From Methylobacterium sp. Leaf123 (GTDB taxonomy: Bacteria > Pseudomonadota > Alphaproteobacteria > Rhizobiales > Beijerinckiaceae), in NCBI RefSeq assembly GCF_001423405.1, contig NZ_LMNS01000012.1, positions 295,210-359,209 on the forward strand: a stretch of 64,000 bases of DNA, in the 5' to 3' direction. How positions within the stretch are numbered: the first letter of the stretch is position 1; every line of letters begins with the position of its first letter. Below the pieces are notes generated by a model that had not been told where the DNA came from, searched no databases, and was given only the letters and a program-made list of their open reading frames with translations. Position numbers and translations under genes: made by a program. Positions 12,220-20,401 of this stretch are shown in pieces.

Positions 12220-12540
12220 ATGGCAGGACGCATCATCACGGCACTGGCGCTGGCCGGGCTCGCGGGTCCGGCGCTGGCCGCCCCCTGCACCCCGCCGACG
12301 CCTCCGCCGGCCGAAGCGCGGCCGGACAAGCCGAAGCTTCCCGAAAAGCCCGCCTGCCTCGACAAGAAAGACGGCTGCCCCGGCTGGGAGGCCTACAGCT
12401 ACAACGACGCGATCAAGGCCTACAACGCGCAGGCCCAGGCTTTCCAATCGATCGCAGGAGCTTACGTCCAGAAGCTCAACGCCTACGTCAAGGCGAGTTC
12501 GGATTACGCACAGTGCGAGGTGAAGGCGCTGCAGCAGTGA
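12220..12540 (+). CDS. Small exported protein of unknown function
   Basis: The 106-residue product has a clear signal peptide (about 1-20, GRIITALALAGLAGPALAA) and a proline-rich mature N-terminus. Mature Cys residues (about 23, 44, 52 and 99) may form disulfides. A helical segment contains YNDAIKAYNAQAQAFQSIAGAY. I recognise no family. Start supported by GGGGA upstream of the ATG. Its stop codon overlaps the GTG start of the next gene (GTGA), so the two are probably co-translated although their products look unrelated. Confidence 0.75.
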   Translation: MAGRIITALALAGLAGPALAAPCTPPTPPPAEARPDKPKLPEKPACLDKKDGCPGWEAYSYNDAIKAYNAQAQAFQSIAGAYVQKLNAYVKASSDYAQCEVKALQQ

Positions 12541-13070
12541 CGACCGTGACTGAGTTCATCGACTGGGCCGAAGGACGGCCTGGGCGCTACGAACTCGTGG
12601 ATGGTGAGATCGTGTCGAGGCCGTCTCAATGCGTTCGGCACGTCGAAACAAAGTTCGCTGCCCAGATCGCCTTGTCCGAAGCGCTTGGTGCGACCTCTCT
12701 TCCCTGCGAGGTGCTGCCCAGCGGCCTGTGTGTTCCGATCGATACCCTGACCGCCTTCGAGCCCGATGCCCTCGTCTATTGCGGGGAACGTCTCGCGCCG
12801 GATGCAACCGCAGTCCCGGAGCCCGTCATCATCGTCGAAGTCCTCTCGCCGAGCACGCGACACGTCGATACCGGCACCAAGCTCATGGGCTACTTTCGCC
12901 TGCCGAGCGTGCAGCATTGCCTCATCCTCGATGCGGAGCGCCGCACGGTGATCCACCATCGCCGCGGTGGAGGCGACCTGATCGAGACGCGCATCGCCGC
13001 CTCGAGTGATCTCTCGCTCGATCCGCCCGGCCTCACGCTCGCCGTGGCGAGCCTGTTCGCGGAGCCTTGA
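12537..13070 (+). CDS. Uma2/DUF820-family PD-(D/E)XK nuclease-like protein
   Basis: The 177-residue product begins with TVTEFIDWAEGRPGRYELVDGEIV, the standard N-terminus of Uma2 proteins, and keeps the nuclease-fold residues: PDALVYCG (the Asp) and IIVEVLSPSTRHVDTGTK (Glu and a following Lys). These proteins have a restriction-endonuclease fold and are common in cyanobacteria and actinobacteria; cellular function is unknown. The GTG at 12537 is chosen because it gives a GTGA overlap with the upstream gene; a second GTG at 12546 is possible. Loss of the overlap partner or catalytic residues is not seen. Confidence 0.8.
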   Translation: MTTVTEFIDWAEGRPGRYELVDGEIVSRPSQCVRHVETKFAAQIALSEALGATSLPCEVLPSGLCVPIDTLTAFEPDALVYCGERLAPDATAVPEPVIIVEVLSPSTRHVDTGTKLMGYFRLPSVQHCLILDAERRTVIHHRRGGGDLIETRIAASSDLSLDPPGLTLAVASLFAEP

Positions 13071-13146
13071 GCCGGCCTTTGCTTGACGCTTGCCGAACAG
13101 GGTGCGACAGGCCCGGCCCATCTGTCACGCGAGACCGGACGGCCCG

Positions 13147-14160
13147 ATGTCCCAATCCCTCGACCTCCTCGTCCTCGGCAACGCCATCGTCGATCTCATC
13201 GCCCATGCCGAGGAGGATTTCCTCGTCAAGCAGGGTGTCACGAAGGGCGCGATGCAGCTCGTCGACGAGCCGCGGGCCGAGACCCTCTTCGAGGTGATGG
13301 GCCCGGCGACCGTCGTCTCCGGCGGCTCCGGCGCCAACACCGCCGTCGGCGCCGCCCTGCTCGGTGCCAAGACCGGCTTCGTCGGCAAGGTGCATGAGGA
13401 CGAACTCGGCCGTCTGTTCAGCCACGACCTGAAAGCGACCGGCGTGCGCTTCGACGTGCCCCCCGCGACCGAGGGTCCGGCCACCGCCCGCTGCTTCATC
13501 CTGGTGACGCCCGACGGCGAGCGCACCATGAACACCTATCTCGGCGCCTGCCAGGGCCTCTCCCCCGACGACGTGGACGAGGCGACCGTGCGCTCGGCCC
13601 GCGTCACCTATCTCGAAGGCTATCTGTGGGATCCGCCGGCCGCCAAGGACGCGTTCCGCAAGGCGGTGAAGGTCGCGCATTCGGCCGGCAACGCCGTGGC
13701 GCTGACCCTGTCGGACGCGTTCTGCGTCGGCCGCTACCGCGAGGAATTCCTCGAACTGATCCGCAACGGCAGCATCGACATCCTGTTCGCCAATATCGGC
13801 GAGCTGCAGAGCCTCTACCAGACCGACGATCCGGATGCCGCCGTCGCGGCCCTGCGCGAGGAGCGCGGTGGCCAGGGCACGCATCTGCTCGGCCTCGTCA
13901 CCCGCTCGTCCCAGGGCGCGCTGGTGGTGCGCGGCGGCGAGGTGCGCTCGGTGGACGCCTTCCCGGTGCGCGAAGTGATCGACACCACCGGCGCCGGCGA
14001 CCTGTTCGCGGCGGGCTTCCTCGCGGGCTACACCCGCGGCATCGACTACGTGTCGTCGGCCCGTCTCGGTGCGCTCGCGGCGGCCGAGGTCATCGAGCAT
14101 ATCGGCGCCCGGCCGCAGCGCGATCTCCTGGCGCTGGCGCGCGAGCACAAGCTCATCTGA
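13147..14160 (+). CDS. PfkB-family carbohydrate/nucleoside kinase (adenosine kinase-like)
   Basis: The 337-residue product is a ribokinase-fold sugar kinase. It shows the N-terminal substrate region VVSGGSGANTAVGAALLGAKTGFVGKV and the C-terminal PfkB signature DTTGAGDLFAAGFLAGY, in which the Asp of GAGD is the catalytic base. Overall layout resembles the alphaproteobacterial adenosine kinase/PfkB group, but the substrate cannot be read from sequence. The ATG at 13147 begins MSQSLDLLVLGNAIVDLIA, the usual start; a weak GGA precedes it. It stands alone and converges with the FKBP gene; a GC hairpin at 14180-14202 lies between them. Confidence 0.88.
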   Translation: MSQSLDLLVLGNAIVDLIAHAEEDFLVKQGVTKGAMQLVDEPRAETLFEVMGPATVVSGGSGANTAVGAALLGAKTGFVGKVHEDELGRLFSHDLKATGVRFDVPPATEGPATARCFILVTPDGERTMNTYLGACQGLSPDDVDEATVRSARVTYLEGYLWDPPAAKDAFRKAVKVAHSAGNAVALTLSDAFCVGRYREEFLELIRNGSIDILFANIGELQSLYQTDDPDAAVAALREERGGQGTHLLGLVTRSSQGALVVRGGEVRSVDAFPVREVIDTTGAGDLFAAGFLAGYTRGIDYVSSARLGALAAAEVIEHIGARPQRDLLALAREHKLI

Positions 14161-14179
14161 AGACCGCCGCGCACGGGAT

Positions 14180-14202
14180 CCGGCGCCCTCAAGGGGCGCC
14201 GG
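14180..14202. terminator. Hairpin between convergent kinase and FKBP genes
   Basis: CCGGCGCCC (14180-14188) pairs perfectly with GGGCGCCGG (14194-14202) around a five-base loop, then AGCGTTTC. It lies between two convergent stop codons and could end both transcripts, although the T run is weak. Confidence 0.6.
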
Positions 14203-14214
14203 AGCGTTTCGCGA

Positions 14215-14637
14215 TCAGCGCGAGCCGATCAGCTCGACGTCGAAGATCAGCGTGGCGTTCGGCGGGATCACGCCGCCGGCGCCGCGGGCGCCATAGCCGA
14301 GATCCGGCGGGATCGTCAGGATGCGGCGGCCGCCGGCTTTCATCGTAGCGACGCCCTCGTCCCAGCCGCGGATCACTTGGCCCGCGCCGATGGTGAACGA
14401 GAAAGGCTGGCCGCGATCCCGCGACGAGTCGAACTTCTTGCCCCGCTTGCCGCCGCCCTCGTCGAGCCAGCCGGTATAGTGGACGGTGACCTGCTGGCCG
14501 GTCTTCGGCTCGGGGCCGGTGCCGACCACTTCATCGGTGTAGCTGAGGCCCGAGGGCAGCGTGACGGGCTGGGCGGCAGAAGCGGCACTGGTCATGGCGA
14601 GGGCGATGGCTCCGGCTAGGGGAAGGATCGAGCGCAT
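14215..14637 (-). CDS. Exported FKBP-type peptidyl-prolyl cis-trans isomerase
   Basis: The 140-residue product has a signal peptide (about 1-22, ending SAASAA) followed by a single complete FKBP domain: [46 protein letters not shown] and the C-terminal [15 protein letters not shown]. Active-site aromatic and Asp residues of the FKBP fold (Tyr in HYTGW, Asp in KKFDSS, Phe in FSF, Ile in VIRGW, Trp in GWDEG) are present. It should catalyse proline isomerisation during folding in the periplasm. It is monocistronic, converging with the kinase gene. Confidence 0.93.
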   Translation of the reverse strand: MRSILPLAGAIALAMTSAASAAQPVTLPSGLSYTDEVVGTGPEPKTGQQVTVHYTGWLDEGGGKRGKKFDSSRDRGQPFSFTIGAGQVIRGWDEGVATMKAGGRRILTIPPDLGYGARGAGGVIPPNATLIFDVELIGSR

Positions 14638-14703
14638 GAATCTCGTCTCGGCGGGTCGTCGCTGACGACGGGGGCGCGGGTTAACACGCGCCCGGCCGCA
14701 AGG

Positions 14704-15171
14704 CTAATAGCGCGCCCGGAGGGCCCCGCGCCCCAATGCCGGGCAGGCGCCGGCCTGCGGGCCGACCACGAGGTCGCCCTGGCGCGGATTGTTGAGGGCG
14801 AGCGGCCCCGGATCCTTCCGGCCGATGAAGCCGCCGCCGAGCTGCTCCTCGAAGAAGCCGTCGCCGAAGCGGATGTAGCAGCGGTCGATGATCGCCACCG
14901 TGTCGTAGCTCGCCCGGTAGGCGGCCTGCTCCGGCTGGGCGCCCGGACCGCAGGTCAGGGCCACGTCGATGCGGCCGGAGTGATGGTACTGGATCGTCTG
15001 CGAGTGGTTCGGCCGTACCGCGACCCAGGGACCGCCGTCGCGGCTGACGAGGGCGGTGTAGCCGGACTTGTTGATGATGCGGCGGGCGCAGGACGCCTCC
15101 GCCCCAGCGATGCTCGCTGCCGTCACGGCGAGGGCCGCCGCCAGTCCCAGTGCCGTGCTCAACCCGCGCAT
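14704..15171 (-). CDS. Exported protein of unknown function with an EcfG-like promoter
   Basis: The 155-residue product has a signal peptide (about 1-26, MRGLSTALGLAAALAVTAAS, then GAEA). The mature part has four or five Cys (SCARRI, LTCGPG, DRCYIRF, GACPAL), suggesting disulfides, and a patterned beta-rich body. No family recognised. The ATG at 15171 follows a GGAGGGA ribosome-binding site; the frame continues to 15309 but that extension is unsupported. Upstream, a GGAAC-N16-GGTT element (15233-15257, minus strand) resembles an EcfG general stress promoter, so stress induction is possible. Confidence 0.75.
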   Translation of the reverse strand: MRGLSTALGLAAALAVTAASIAGAEASCARRIINKSGYTALVSRDGGPWVAVRPNHSQTIQYHHSGRIDVALTCGPGAQPEQAAYRASYDTVAIIDRCYIRFGDGFFEEQLGGGFIGRKDPGPLALNNPRQGDLVVGPQAGACPALGRGALRARY

Positions 15172-15508
15172 CGATCCCTCCGCTCCACAGGGCCGGACAG
15201 GGAGACGCCCCGACGGCCACGCTTTCGCCGACAACCGGGAGCCGGCCCGCACGTTCCATCGTGCGCGTCGAACACACCTGCTGTTTCGTTCACGCGCGGA
15301 AAATCGCATTCAAAATCGGTTGCCTCGTCGACGATCCCGCCAATAAACTCAATTCAAAATGCGGGTGATCGCTCACCTCTCGCGGCTCCATCGCCGCATG
15401 AGGGGCGGTCGCCACGCGAAGGGAGGAGTGATGTGATGGGCTTTTCGCAAGCGTTCGATTCGCCCCGTGCGTGTGGTGCCGCCGCGCGTCACGACTGAGG
15501 CGTTGGCG
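15172..15508. other. Divergent intergenic region
   Basis: This 337-base region separates the exported-protein gene (minus) from the CoA-transferase gene (plus). It contains the EcfG-like promoter at 15233-15257 and an AT-richer patch around 15300-15360 (AAAATCGCATTCAAAATC and AATAAACTCAATTCAAAATG) that may hold the promoter of the CoA-transferase gene. No frame with a credible start was found. Confidence 0.5.
15233..15257 (-). promoter_or_regulatory. EcfG-like (general stress) promoter for the exported-protein gene
   Basis: On the minus strand GGAAC (15253-15257), a 16-base spacer, then GGTT (15233-15236), about 62 bases before the ATG at 15171. The consensus for EcfG-type sigma factors is GGAAC-N16/17-CGTT, so the -10 has one mismatch. 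Confidence 0.5.
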
Positions 15509-16729
15509 ATGATGGAAGCCGCGAAATCCGGCCCGCTGGCCGGCGTGAAGGTCATCGAACTCGCCCACATCATGGCCGGACCGGTCTGCGGGCTGATGCT
15601 CGGCGACATGGGCGCCAACGTCATCAAGGTCGAGAAGATCGAGGGTGGCGACGACACCCGCCGCTCGGTGCCGCCCGCCATCGAAGGCGAGAGCGCCGCC
15701 TACATGATGATGAACCGCGGCAAAAACGGCATCGCCCTCGACCTCAAGAGCGCGGACGGCAAGGCGGTGCTGCGGCGCCTGCTCACCGACGCCGATGTGC
15801 TGATCGAGAATTACCGCGCCGGCACGATGGAGCGGATCGGCCTCGGCTACGACGTTCTCCGACAAGAATTTCCGGGGCTGGTCTATTGCTCGCTCTCGGG
15901 CTTCGGCCGTTCGGGCCCCTATGCCGAGCGCGCGGGCTTCGACCTCGTGGCGCAGGGCATGAGCGGGCTGATGAGCATCACCGGCGAGGGACCGGGCCGG
16001 CCGCCGATGAAGTGCGGCCCGCCGGTGACCGACATCACCGCCGGCATCCTGGCAGCGATGGGCGTGCTGGCCGCCCATGTCCACAAGCTGAAGACCGGCG
16101 AGGGGCAGATCGTCGATACCTCGCTGTTCGAGGCTGGCATCACCCTCACCTACTGGCAATCGGCCATCGCCATGGCGACCGGCGTGGCGCCGGGGCCGAT
16201 GGGCTCGGCCCACCCGCTGAACGCGCCCTACGAGGCGTTCGAGACGGAAGACGGATGGATCACCCTCGGCGCGGCCAACCAGACCAACTGGCTGCGCCTG
16301 CTCGCGGTGCTCGGCGCCGAGGATCTGGCCGTCGATCCGCGCTTCTCGGCCAACCGCGACCGCATGGCGAACCGCGCGGCCCTGGCCCAGGCGCTGGCCC
16401 CGCATTTCCGCACCGCGCCCTCCGCCGACTGGCTCGCGCGGCTGGAGGCCGGCGGCGTGCCGGCTGGACCGGTGCTCGACGTGCTCGCGATGCAGGCTGA
16501 TCCGCAGACGCGTGCCCGCGCGATGGTGGTCGAGGTCGAGCACCCCCGCGCCGGTCGGATGAGCACGCTCGGCCTGTCGGTCAAATTCTCGGCGACGCCG
16601 GGGCGGGTGCACGGCCCCGCGCCGCTGCTCGGCGAACACAGCCGCGCCATCCTGGCCCAAGCCGGCTATGACGGGGCGGAAATCGACGATCTGATCGCTC
16701 GGGGCGTCGTGCGCGAGACGACGGCCTGA
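15509..16729 (+). CDS. Class III CoA-transferase (CaiB/BaiF family)
   Basis: Family III CoA-transferases move CoA between an acyl-CoA and a free carboxylic acid through an aspartyl-CoA thioester. The 406-residue product carries the N-terminal GVKVIELAHIMAGPVCGLML, the NRGKNGIALDLKS motif, and the catalytic Asp at about 145 in AGFDLVAQGMSGLMSITGE. The ATG at 15509 has GAGG eight bases upstream; a second ATG follows immediately. The enoyl-CoA hydratase-fold gene begins 23 bases after the stop, so the two probably act in one pathway. The acid substrate is not predictable from sequence. Confidence 0.92.
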   Translation: MMEAAKSGPLAGVKVIELAHIMAGPVCGLMLGDMGANVIKVEKIEGGDDTRRSVPPAIEGESAAYMMMNRGKNGIALDLKSADGKAVLRRLLTDADVLIENYRAGTMERIGLGYDVLRQEFPGLVYCSLSGFGRSGPYAERAGFDLVAQGMSGLMSITGEGPGRPPMKCGPPVTDITAGILAAMGVLAAHVHKLKTGEGQIVDTSLFEAGITLTYWQSAIAMATGVAPGPMGSAHPLNAPYEAFETEDGWITLGAANQTNWLRLLAVLGAEDLAVDPRFSANRDRMANRAALAQALAPHFRTAPSADWLARLEAGGVPAGPVLDVLAMQADPQTRARAMVVEVEHPRAGRMSTLGLSVKFSATPGRVHGPAPLLGEHSRAILAQAGYDGAEIDDLIARGVVRETTA

Positions 16730-16752
16730 GACGCTTGACGAGGAACCGCTCC

Positions 16753-17577
16753 ATGAACGCTGACGCCGAGACCGCCGCGATCGACGAACTGCTCTTCGCG
16801 GTGGACGCGGCGGGCATCGCCCGCATCACCCTCAACCGGCCGAAGGCGCGCAATGCGCTGACCTTCGCGATGTATCGCGGGCTGGTGGAGCTGTGCGAGC
16901 GGATCGAGGCGGATCGCGCGATCAAGGCGGTGATCATCACCGGCGCCGGGGACAAGGCGTTCGCGGCGGGCACCGACATCGCCCAGTTCCGCAGCTTCAA
17001 CAAGCCCGAGGACGCGATCGGCTACGAGCGCTTCATGGACCGGGTGCTCGGCGGCTTGGAGCGCCTGCGGGTGCCGACCATCGCGGCGATCGCCGGAGCC
17101 TGCACCGGCGGCGGCGCGGCGATCGCGGCGGCCTGCGACCTACGCATCGCCAGCCGCGACGCCCGCTTCGGCATCCCCATCGCCCGCACGCTCGGCAATT
17201 GCCTCTCGCAGAACACCCTGCGGAGGCTGGCGAACCTCATCGGCGCGCCGCGCGTGAAGGACATCCTGTTCACCGCTCGGCTCGTCGAGGCACCGGAGGC
17301 TCTGGCGATCGGCCTCGTCAACGAGGTGGTCGAGGATGCCGCGGCCGTCGCGGCCCGTGCCGATGCGCTGGCCAGCCAGCTTGCGAGCCACGCGCCCCTC
17401 ACTCTTCAGGCCACCAAGGAAGGCCTGCGCCGCATCGGCGAGGAGGGCATGGCCGAGGCCGCCGAGGGCGAGCGGCCCGGCGACGACCTGATCGTGATGA
17501 CCTACATGAGCGACGATTTCCGGGAGGGCATGGAGGCCTTCCTGGGCAAGCGCCCGCCGAACTTCAAAGGCCGCTGA
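16753..17577 (+). CDS. Enoyl-CoA hydratase/isomerase-fold protein
   Basis: Crotonase-fold protein of 274 residues. The oxyanion-hole segments FAAGTDIAQF (70-79) and GACTGGGAAIAAACDL (115-130) are present and the GLVNEVV motif is at about 187-193. However, the two acidic residues that do hydration in classical enoyl-CoA hydratases fall on Asn/Cys (around 149) and Ala/Arg (around 175) here, so the chemistry may be something other than simple hydration. GAGGA precedes the ATG at 16753. It is co-directional with and close to the CoA-transferase gene; the GntR gene converges on it. Confidence 0.88.
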   Translation: MNADAETAAIDELLFAVDAAGIARITLNRPKARNALTFAMYRGLVELCERIEADRAIKAVIITGAGDKAFAAGTDIAQFRSFNKPEDAIGYERFMDRVLGGLERLRVPTIAAIAGACTGGGAAIAAACDLRIASRDARFGIPIARTLGNCLSQNTLRRLANLIGAPRVKDILFTARLVEAPEALAIGLVNEVVEDAAAVAARADALASQLASHAPLTLQATKEGLRRIGEEGMAEAAEGERPGDDLIVMTYMSDDFREGMEAFLGKRPPNFKGR

Positions 17578-17603
17578 ACCGGCATCCGTTTCGTCGCGGC
17601 GCC

Positions 17604-18281
17604 TCAGTTCCCCTCTTCGCCGTAGATCGCCGCGATTACCGGCTTCTTGGAGCGGATATGCCGGCGCATCAGCCCGGCGAGTTCTTCGCCGTTGCGGGCG
17701 CGGAGCAGCGGAATCATCTGCTCATGCTCCTCGACCGCCTGAGCCCATTGCGCCTCGGTCTGGTGGGCACTGTAGCGGGAGCGTTGAATCCGCCCGGTGA
17801 GCCCCAGATACAGGCTGCGCAACTTGGTGTTGCGGCTCACCAGCATGATCGCTTCGTGGATCTCGCGGTTCAGGCGAAAGTAGCTCGCCTCGTCGCGCGC
17901 CTGCCACGCCGCCACCATCGCCAGATGCTTCGCCTCGATCTCCGCCAGTTCCTCGTCGGTGATCGTCCGGCAGGCGAGGTCGCAGGCGGTCGCCTCCAGC
18001 CCGGCGATGACCTCGATCATCTCTTCCAACTCGTCGGGCGAGATGCTCGCGACCCGCGCGCCGCGATTGGGCAGCAGTTCCAGAAGTCCTTCGGTCGCCA
18101 GGATCTTGATCGCCTCGCGCAACGGCGTACGCGAGATGCCGAAACGCTCGGTCAACTCGCTCTCATTGACGCGCGCACGCGGCTCGAGTTCGCCGTCGTT
18201 GATCAATTCACGCATCCGGTCCGCCACCTCGTCATGAAGGTAGCGACGGCTGATCCCGATACTGGGCTCAATTCTATTCAT
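17604..18281 (-). CDS. GntR-family (FadR subfamily) transcriptional regulator
   Basis: The 225-residue product has an N-terminal winged helix-turn-helix (about 10-75, with NESELTERFGISRTPLREAIKILATEGLLELLPNRGA split over the recognition helix) and a C-terminal all-helical FCD ligand domain with metal-type His/Asp residues (EHEQM, MRRHI). Such regulators sense acyl-CoA or organic acids. It lies between the CoA-transferase/hydratase pair and the divergent aldolase gene, so it probably controls one or both. The ATG at 18281 is chosen because the conserved region starts after it. Confidence 0.92.
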   Translation of the reverse strand: MNRIEPSIGISRRYLHDEVADRMRELINDGELEPRARVNESELTERFGISRTPLREAIKILATEGLLELLPNRGARVASISPDELEEMIEVIAGLEATACDLACRTITDEELAEIEAKHLAMVAAWQARDEASYFRLNREIHEAIMLVSRNTKLRSLYLGLTGRIQRSRYSAHQTEAQWAQAVEEHEQMIPLLRARNGEELAGLMRRHIRSKKPVIAAIYGEEGN

Positions 18282-18547
18282 CGAGCTCTCAAAGAATTTT
18301 AAATGCGAAACTACGCGTCGCAATTTCTAGACTTGCGGCTACCGCCTGTCGAGATACGTGGCCGTTCCCAGCTTCGTGAGCCACACCGAAAGTTCCGGGC
18401 GGAAAGTCTCGGGTTGCGAAAGGCGGCCCTCGCGATGGCACGCGGGACGGCTTGCAGCGAATTGAATTTTTCATGCATTCAGAGGCGCCGCCGGAGCCCC
18501 TTGCGTCGGAGCCCGAGCGGACGGGGCCCGCAAGGAAGGGATGCGCC

Positions 18548-19594
18548 ATGATCGACCTGTTCAGCGACACCCAGACGCGTCCGACGCCGGGCATGCGCGA
18601 GGCCATGGCGCGGGCCGAGGTCGGCGACGAGCAGTCGAATTCCGATCCGACCACCAATGCCCTGTGCGAGCGCGTGGCGGAAATGCTCGGTCAGGAGGCG
18701 GCGGTGTTCATGCCGTCGGGCACGATGTGCAACCTCGCCTCGATCCTGGTGCATTGCCGGCCCGGCGACGAGATCATCGTCGATGACCAGTCCCACATCT
18801 ACAACACCGAGGCCGCGGGCGCCGCCGCGATCGGCGGCGTCTCGGTGAAGGCGCTGCCGACGCGGGTCGGGCTGTTCACCCTGGCCCAGGTCGAGGCGGC
18901 GATCCGGGTTCCGCAGCGCACGGCGCCGCGCTCACGGCTGGTCTCGATCGAGCAGACGACGAGCTTTTCCGGCGGGACGGTCTGGGACATCGGCGAGATG
19001 CGCCGGATCCGCGACTACGCCCAGGCGCGCGGGTTGAAGGCGCATATCGACGGGGCGCGCCTGCTCAACGCGGTTGTGGCCACCGGTCTCTCGGCGGCGG
19101 AGTATGCAGCCGGCTTCGACAGCGTCTGGATCGATCTCAGCAAGGGCCTCGGTTGCCCGGTCGGGGCGGTCCTGTGCGGCACGCGGGATTTCATCGAGCA
19201 GGCGTGGCAGTGGAAGTACCGGCTCGGCGGCGCGATGCGCCAATCGGGCGTGCTGGCGGCGGCGGGGCTCTACGCCCTCGATCACCACATGACGCAGCTC
19301 GCCGAGGACAACGCCAACGCCGACCGGCTGCACCGGGCCATCGCCGACGTGCCGGGCTTGGGCTTCGACCCGACGGCGGGGCAGTCGAACATCCTGTGCT
19401 TCACGGTGGATGCCTTGGGCATCACCGCCTCGACCTTCGCGAGTGCCTGTCTCGAAGACGGGGTGCGGGTGCGGGCGATCGGCGCGCACCAGATCCGCGC
19501 AACCGCCAATCTCGACGTGGATCGCGCGGGCATCGACCGGGCGGCGGAGGTGATCCGCGCGAAGGCCGCGGCGTTCGCGGCGATGGCCGAGTGA
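18548..19594 (+). CDS. Threonine-aldolase-family PLP enzyme (beta-eliminating lyase fold)
   Basis: The 348-residue product is a fold-type I PLP enzyme of the low-specificity L-threonine aldolase group: DLFSDTQTRPTPGMREAM (3-20), FMPSGTMCNLASI (54-66), AHIDGARLLNA (165-175), and the PLP lysine at 199 in WIDLSKGLGCPVG. The usual VGDDVYGEDPT motif reads VGDEQSNSDPTT, so the substrate may differ from threonine. AAGGAAGGG precedes the ATG at 18548. It is divergent from the GntR gene with a 266-base intergenic region that should hold both promoters. Retro-aldol cleavage of a beta-hydroxy amino acid to glycine plus an aldehyde is the expected reaction. Confidence 0.88.
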   Translation: MIDLFSDTQTRPTPGMREAMARAEVGDEQSNSDPTTNALCERVAEMLGQEAAVFMPSGTMCNLASILVHCRPGDEIIVDDQSHIYNTEAAGAAAIGGVSVKALPTRVGLFTLAQVEAAIRVPQRTAPRSRLVSIEQTTSFSGGTVWDIGEMRRIRDYAQARGLKAHIDGARLLNAVVATGLSAAEYAAGFDSVWIDLSKGLGCPVGAVLCGTRDFIEQAWQWKYRLGGAMRQSGVLAAAGLYALDHHMTQLAEDNANADRLHRAIADVPGLGFDPTAGQSNILCFTVDALGITASTFASACLEDGVRVRAIGAHQIRATANLDVDRAGIDRAAEVIRAKAAAFAAMAE

Positions 19595-19630
19595 CGGCGG
19601 GGCACCGAATGCCCCGTTTCCAACCAGACC

Positions 19631-19738
19631 CCTCACCCTGAGGTGCCGCGAATCGGCCTCGAAGGGTCTTCCCGTTTCCTCGTGGTGACTGGATGACCCT
19701 TCGAGGCCTCCGCTTCGCTCCGGCACCTCAGGGTGAGG
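19631..19738. repeat. REP-like imperfect inverted repeat
   Basis: The ends CCTCACCCTGAGGTGCC (from 19631) and GGCACCTCAGGGTGAGG (to 19738) are perfect inverted copies, and internal segments GGCCTCGAAGGGT and ACCCTTCGAGGCC also pair. The 108-base element lies directly after the aldolase gene and probably acts as a transcript-end hairpin. It looks like a short dispersed intergenic palindrome of the REP type. Confidence 0.7.
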
Positions 19739-19818
19739 CCGTGGTCGGGATAGCCCGTTTCGAAGATGCCCGCGGCTGGGCGGCGCTCACCGAAGAACGC
19801 CGCCCGAACGGCGAAAAA

Positions 19819-20364
19819 CTATTTCTTGTTGTCGAGGTCCTGAGCCATCTTCAGGTGCTCATCGAGATGCGGCTTCGTCTTGATGGCGAAGGCCTTGAGC
19901 GCCGCGTTGTCGCCGCCCTCGGCGTAGCGCTTATAAAGGTCGGTGGCGTTCTTGTGCGCCGTGACCTGATCGTCGTGATACTGCTTGGTGAAGTCCTCGC
20001 CGCTCAGGCTCTTGAGCTTGTCGAGCTTGCTCTGGTGGCTCGAATCCAGGGCGGTCGGAAGGTTGAGCTTCATGTCGCCGGTCTGGACGACGGATTTCAG
20101 CTCATCCGAGGTCTTCTTGTGGTCCTCGATCATTTTCTTGGCGAAGGCTTTGGTCTTCTCGTCCGCCTTCTCGAGGGCGAGCTTGCTCGTCTGATCCTCG
20201 AACATGTCGCTGATCACGGCTTGCGTGACGAAGTCCTGGGCCGTCGGGGCGACGCCGATCAGCGAGTTCACGCCGGTCTTCTCGCCGACCGATTGCGCAT
20301 GGGCCGGCATCCCCGCCGCGCCCAGCAGGAGCAGGCAGGCGGCGGCGGTGAGTGTCGTTCTCAT
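19819..20364 (-). CDS. Exported DUF4142-domain protein
   Basis: The 181-residue product has a signal peptide (about 1-23, ending MPAHA) and a four-helix, ferritin-like DUF4142 domain: DFVTQAVISDMFEDQTSKLA, AFAKKMIEDHKKTSDELK, FTKQYHDDQVTAHKNATDLY and LKAFAIKTKPHLDEHLKMAQ. The conserved Met/His pattern (KKMIEDH, HLDEHLKM) is typical. Function is unknown; family members are often stress-induced. A GAGGAGAT ribosome-binding site precedes the ATG at 20364, and an EcfG-like promoter lies just upstream (20402-20426). Preceded on the same strand by the GCS2 ligase gene. Confidence 0.88.
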   Translation of the reverse strand: MRTTLTAAACLLLLGAAGMPAHAQSVGEKTGVNSLIGVAPTAQDFVTQAVISDMFEDQTSKLALEKADEKTKAFAKKMIEDHKKTSDELKSVVQTGDMKLNLPTALDSSHQSKLDKLKSLSGEDFTKQYHDDQVTAHKNATDLYKRYAEGGDNAALKAFAIKTKPHLDEHLKMAQDLDNKK

Positions 20365-20401
20365 GGGTATCTCCTCGGGCAGTAATCGTACCTGTCGGAG
20401 C

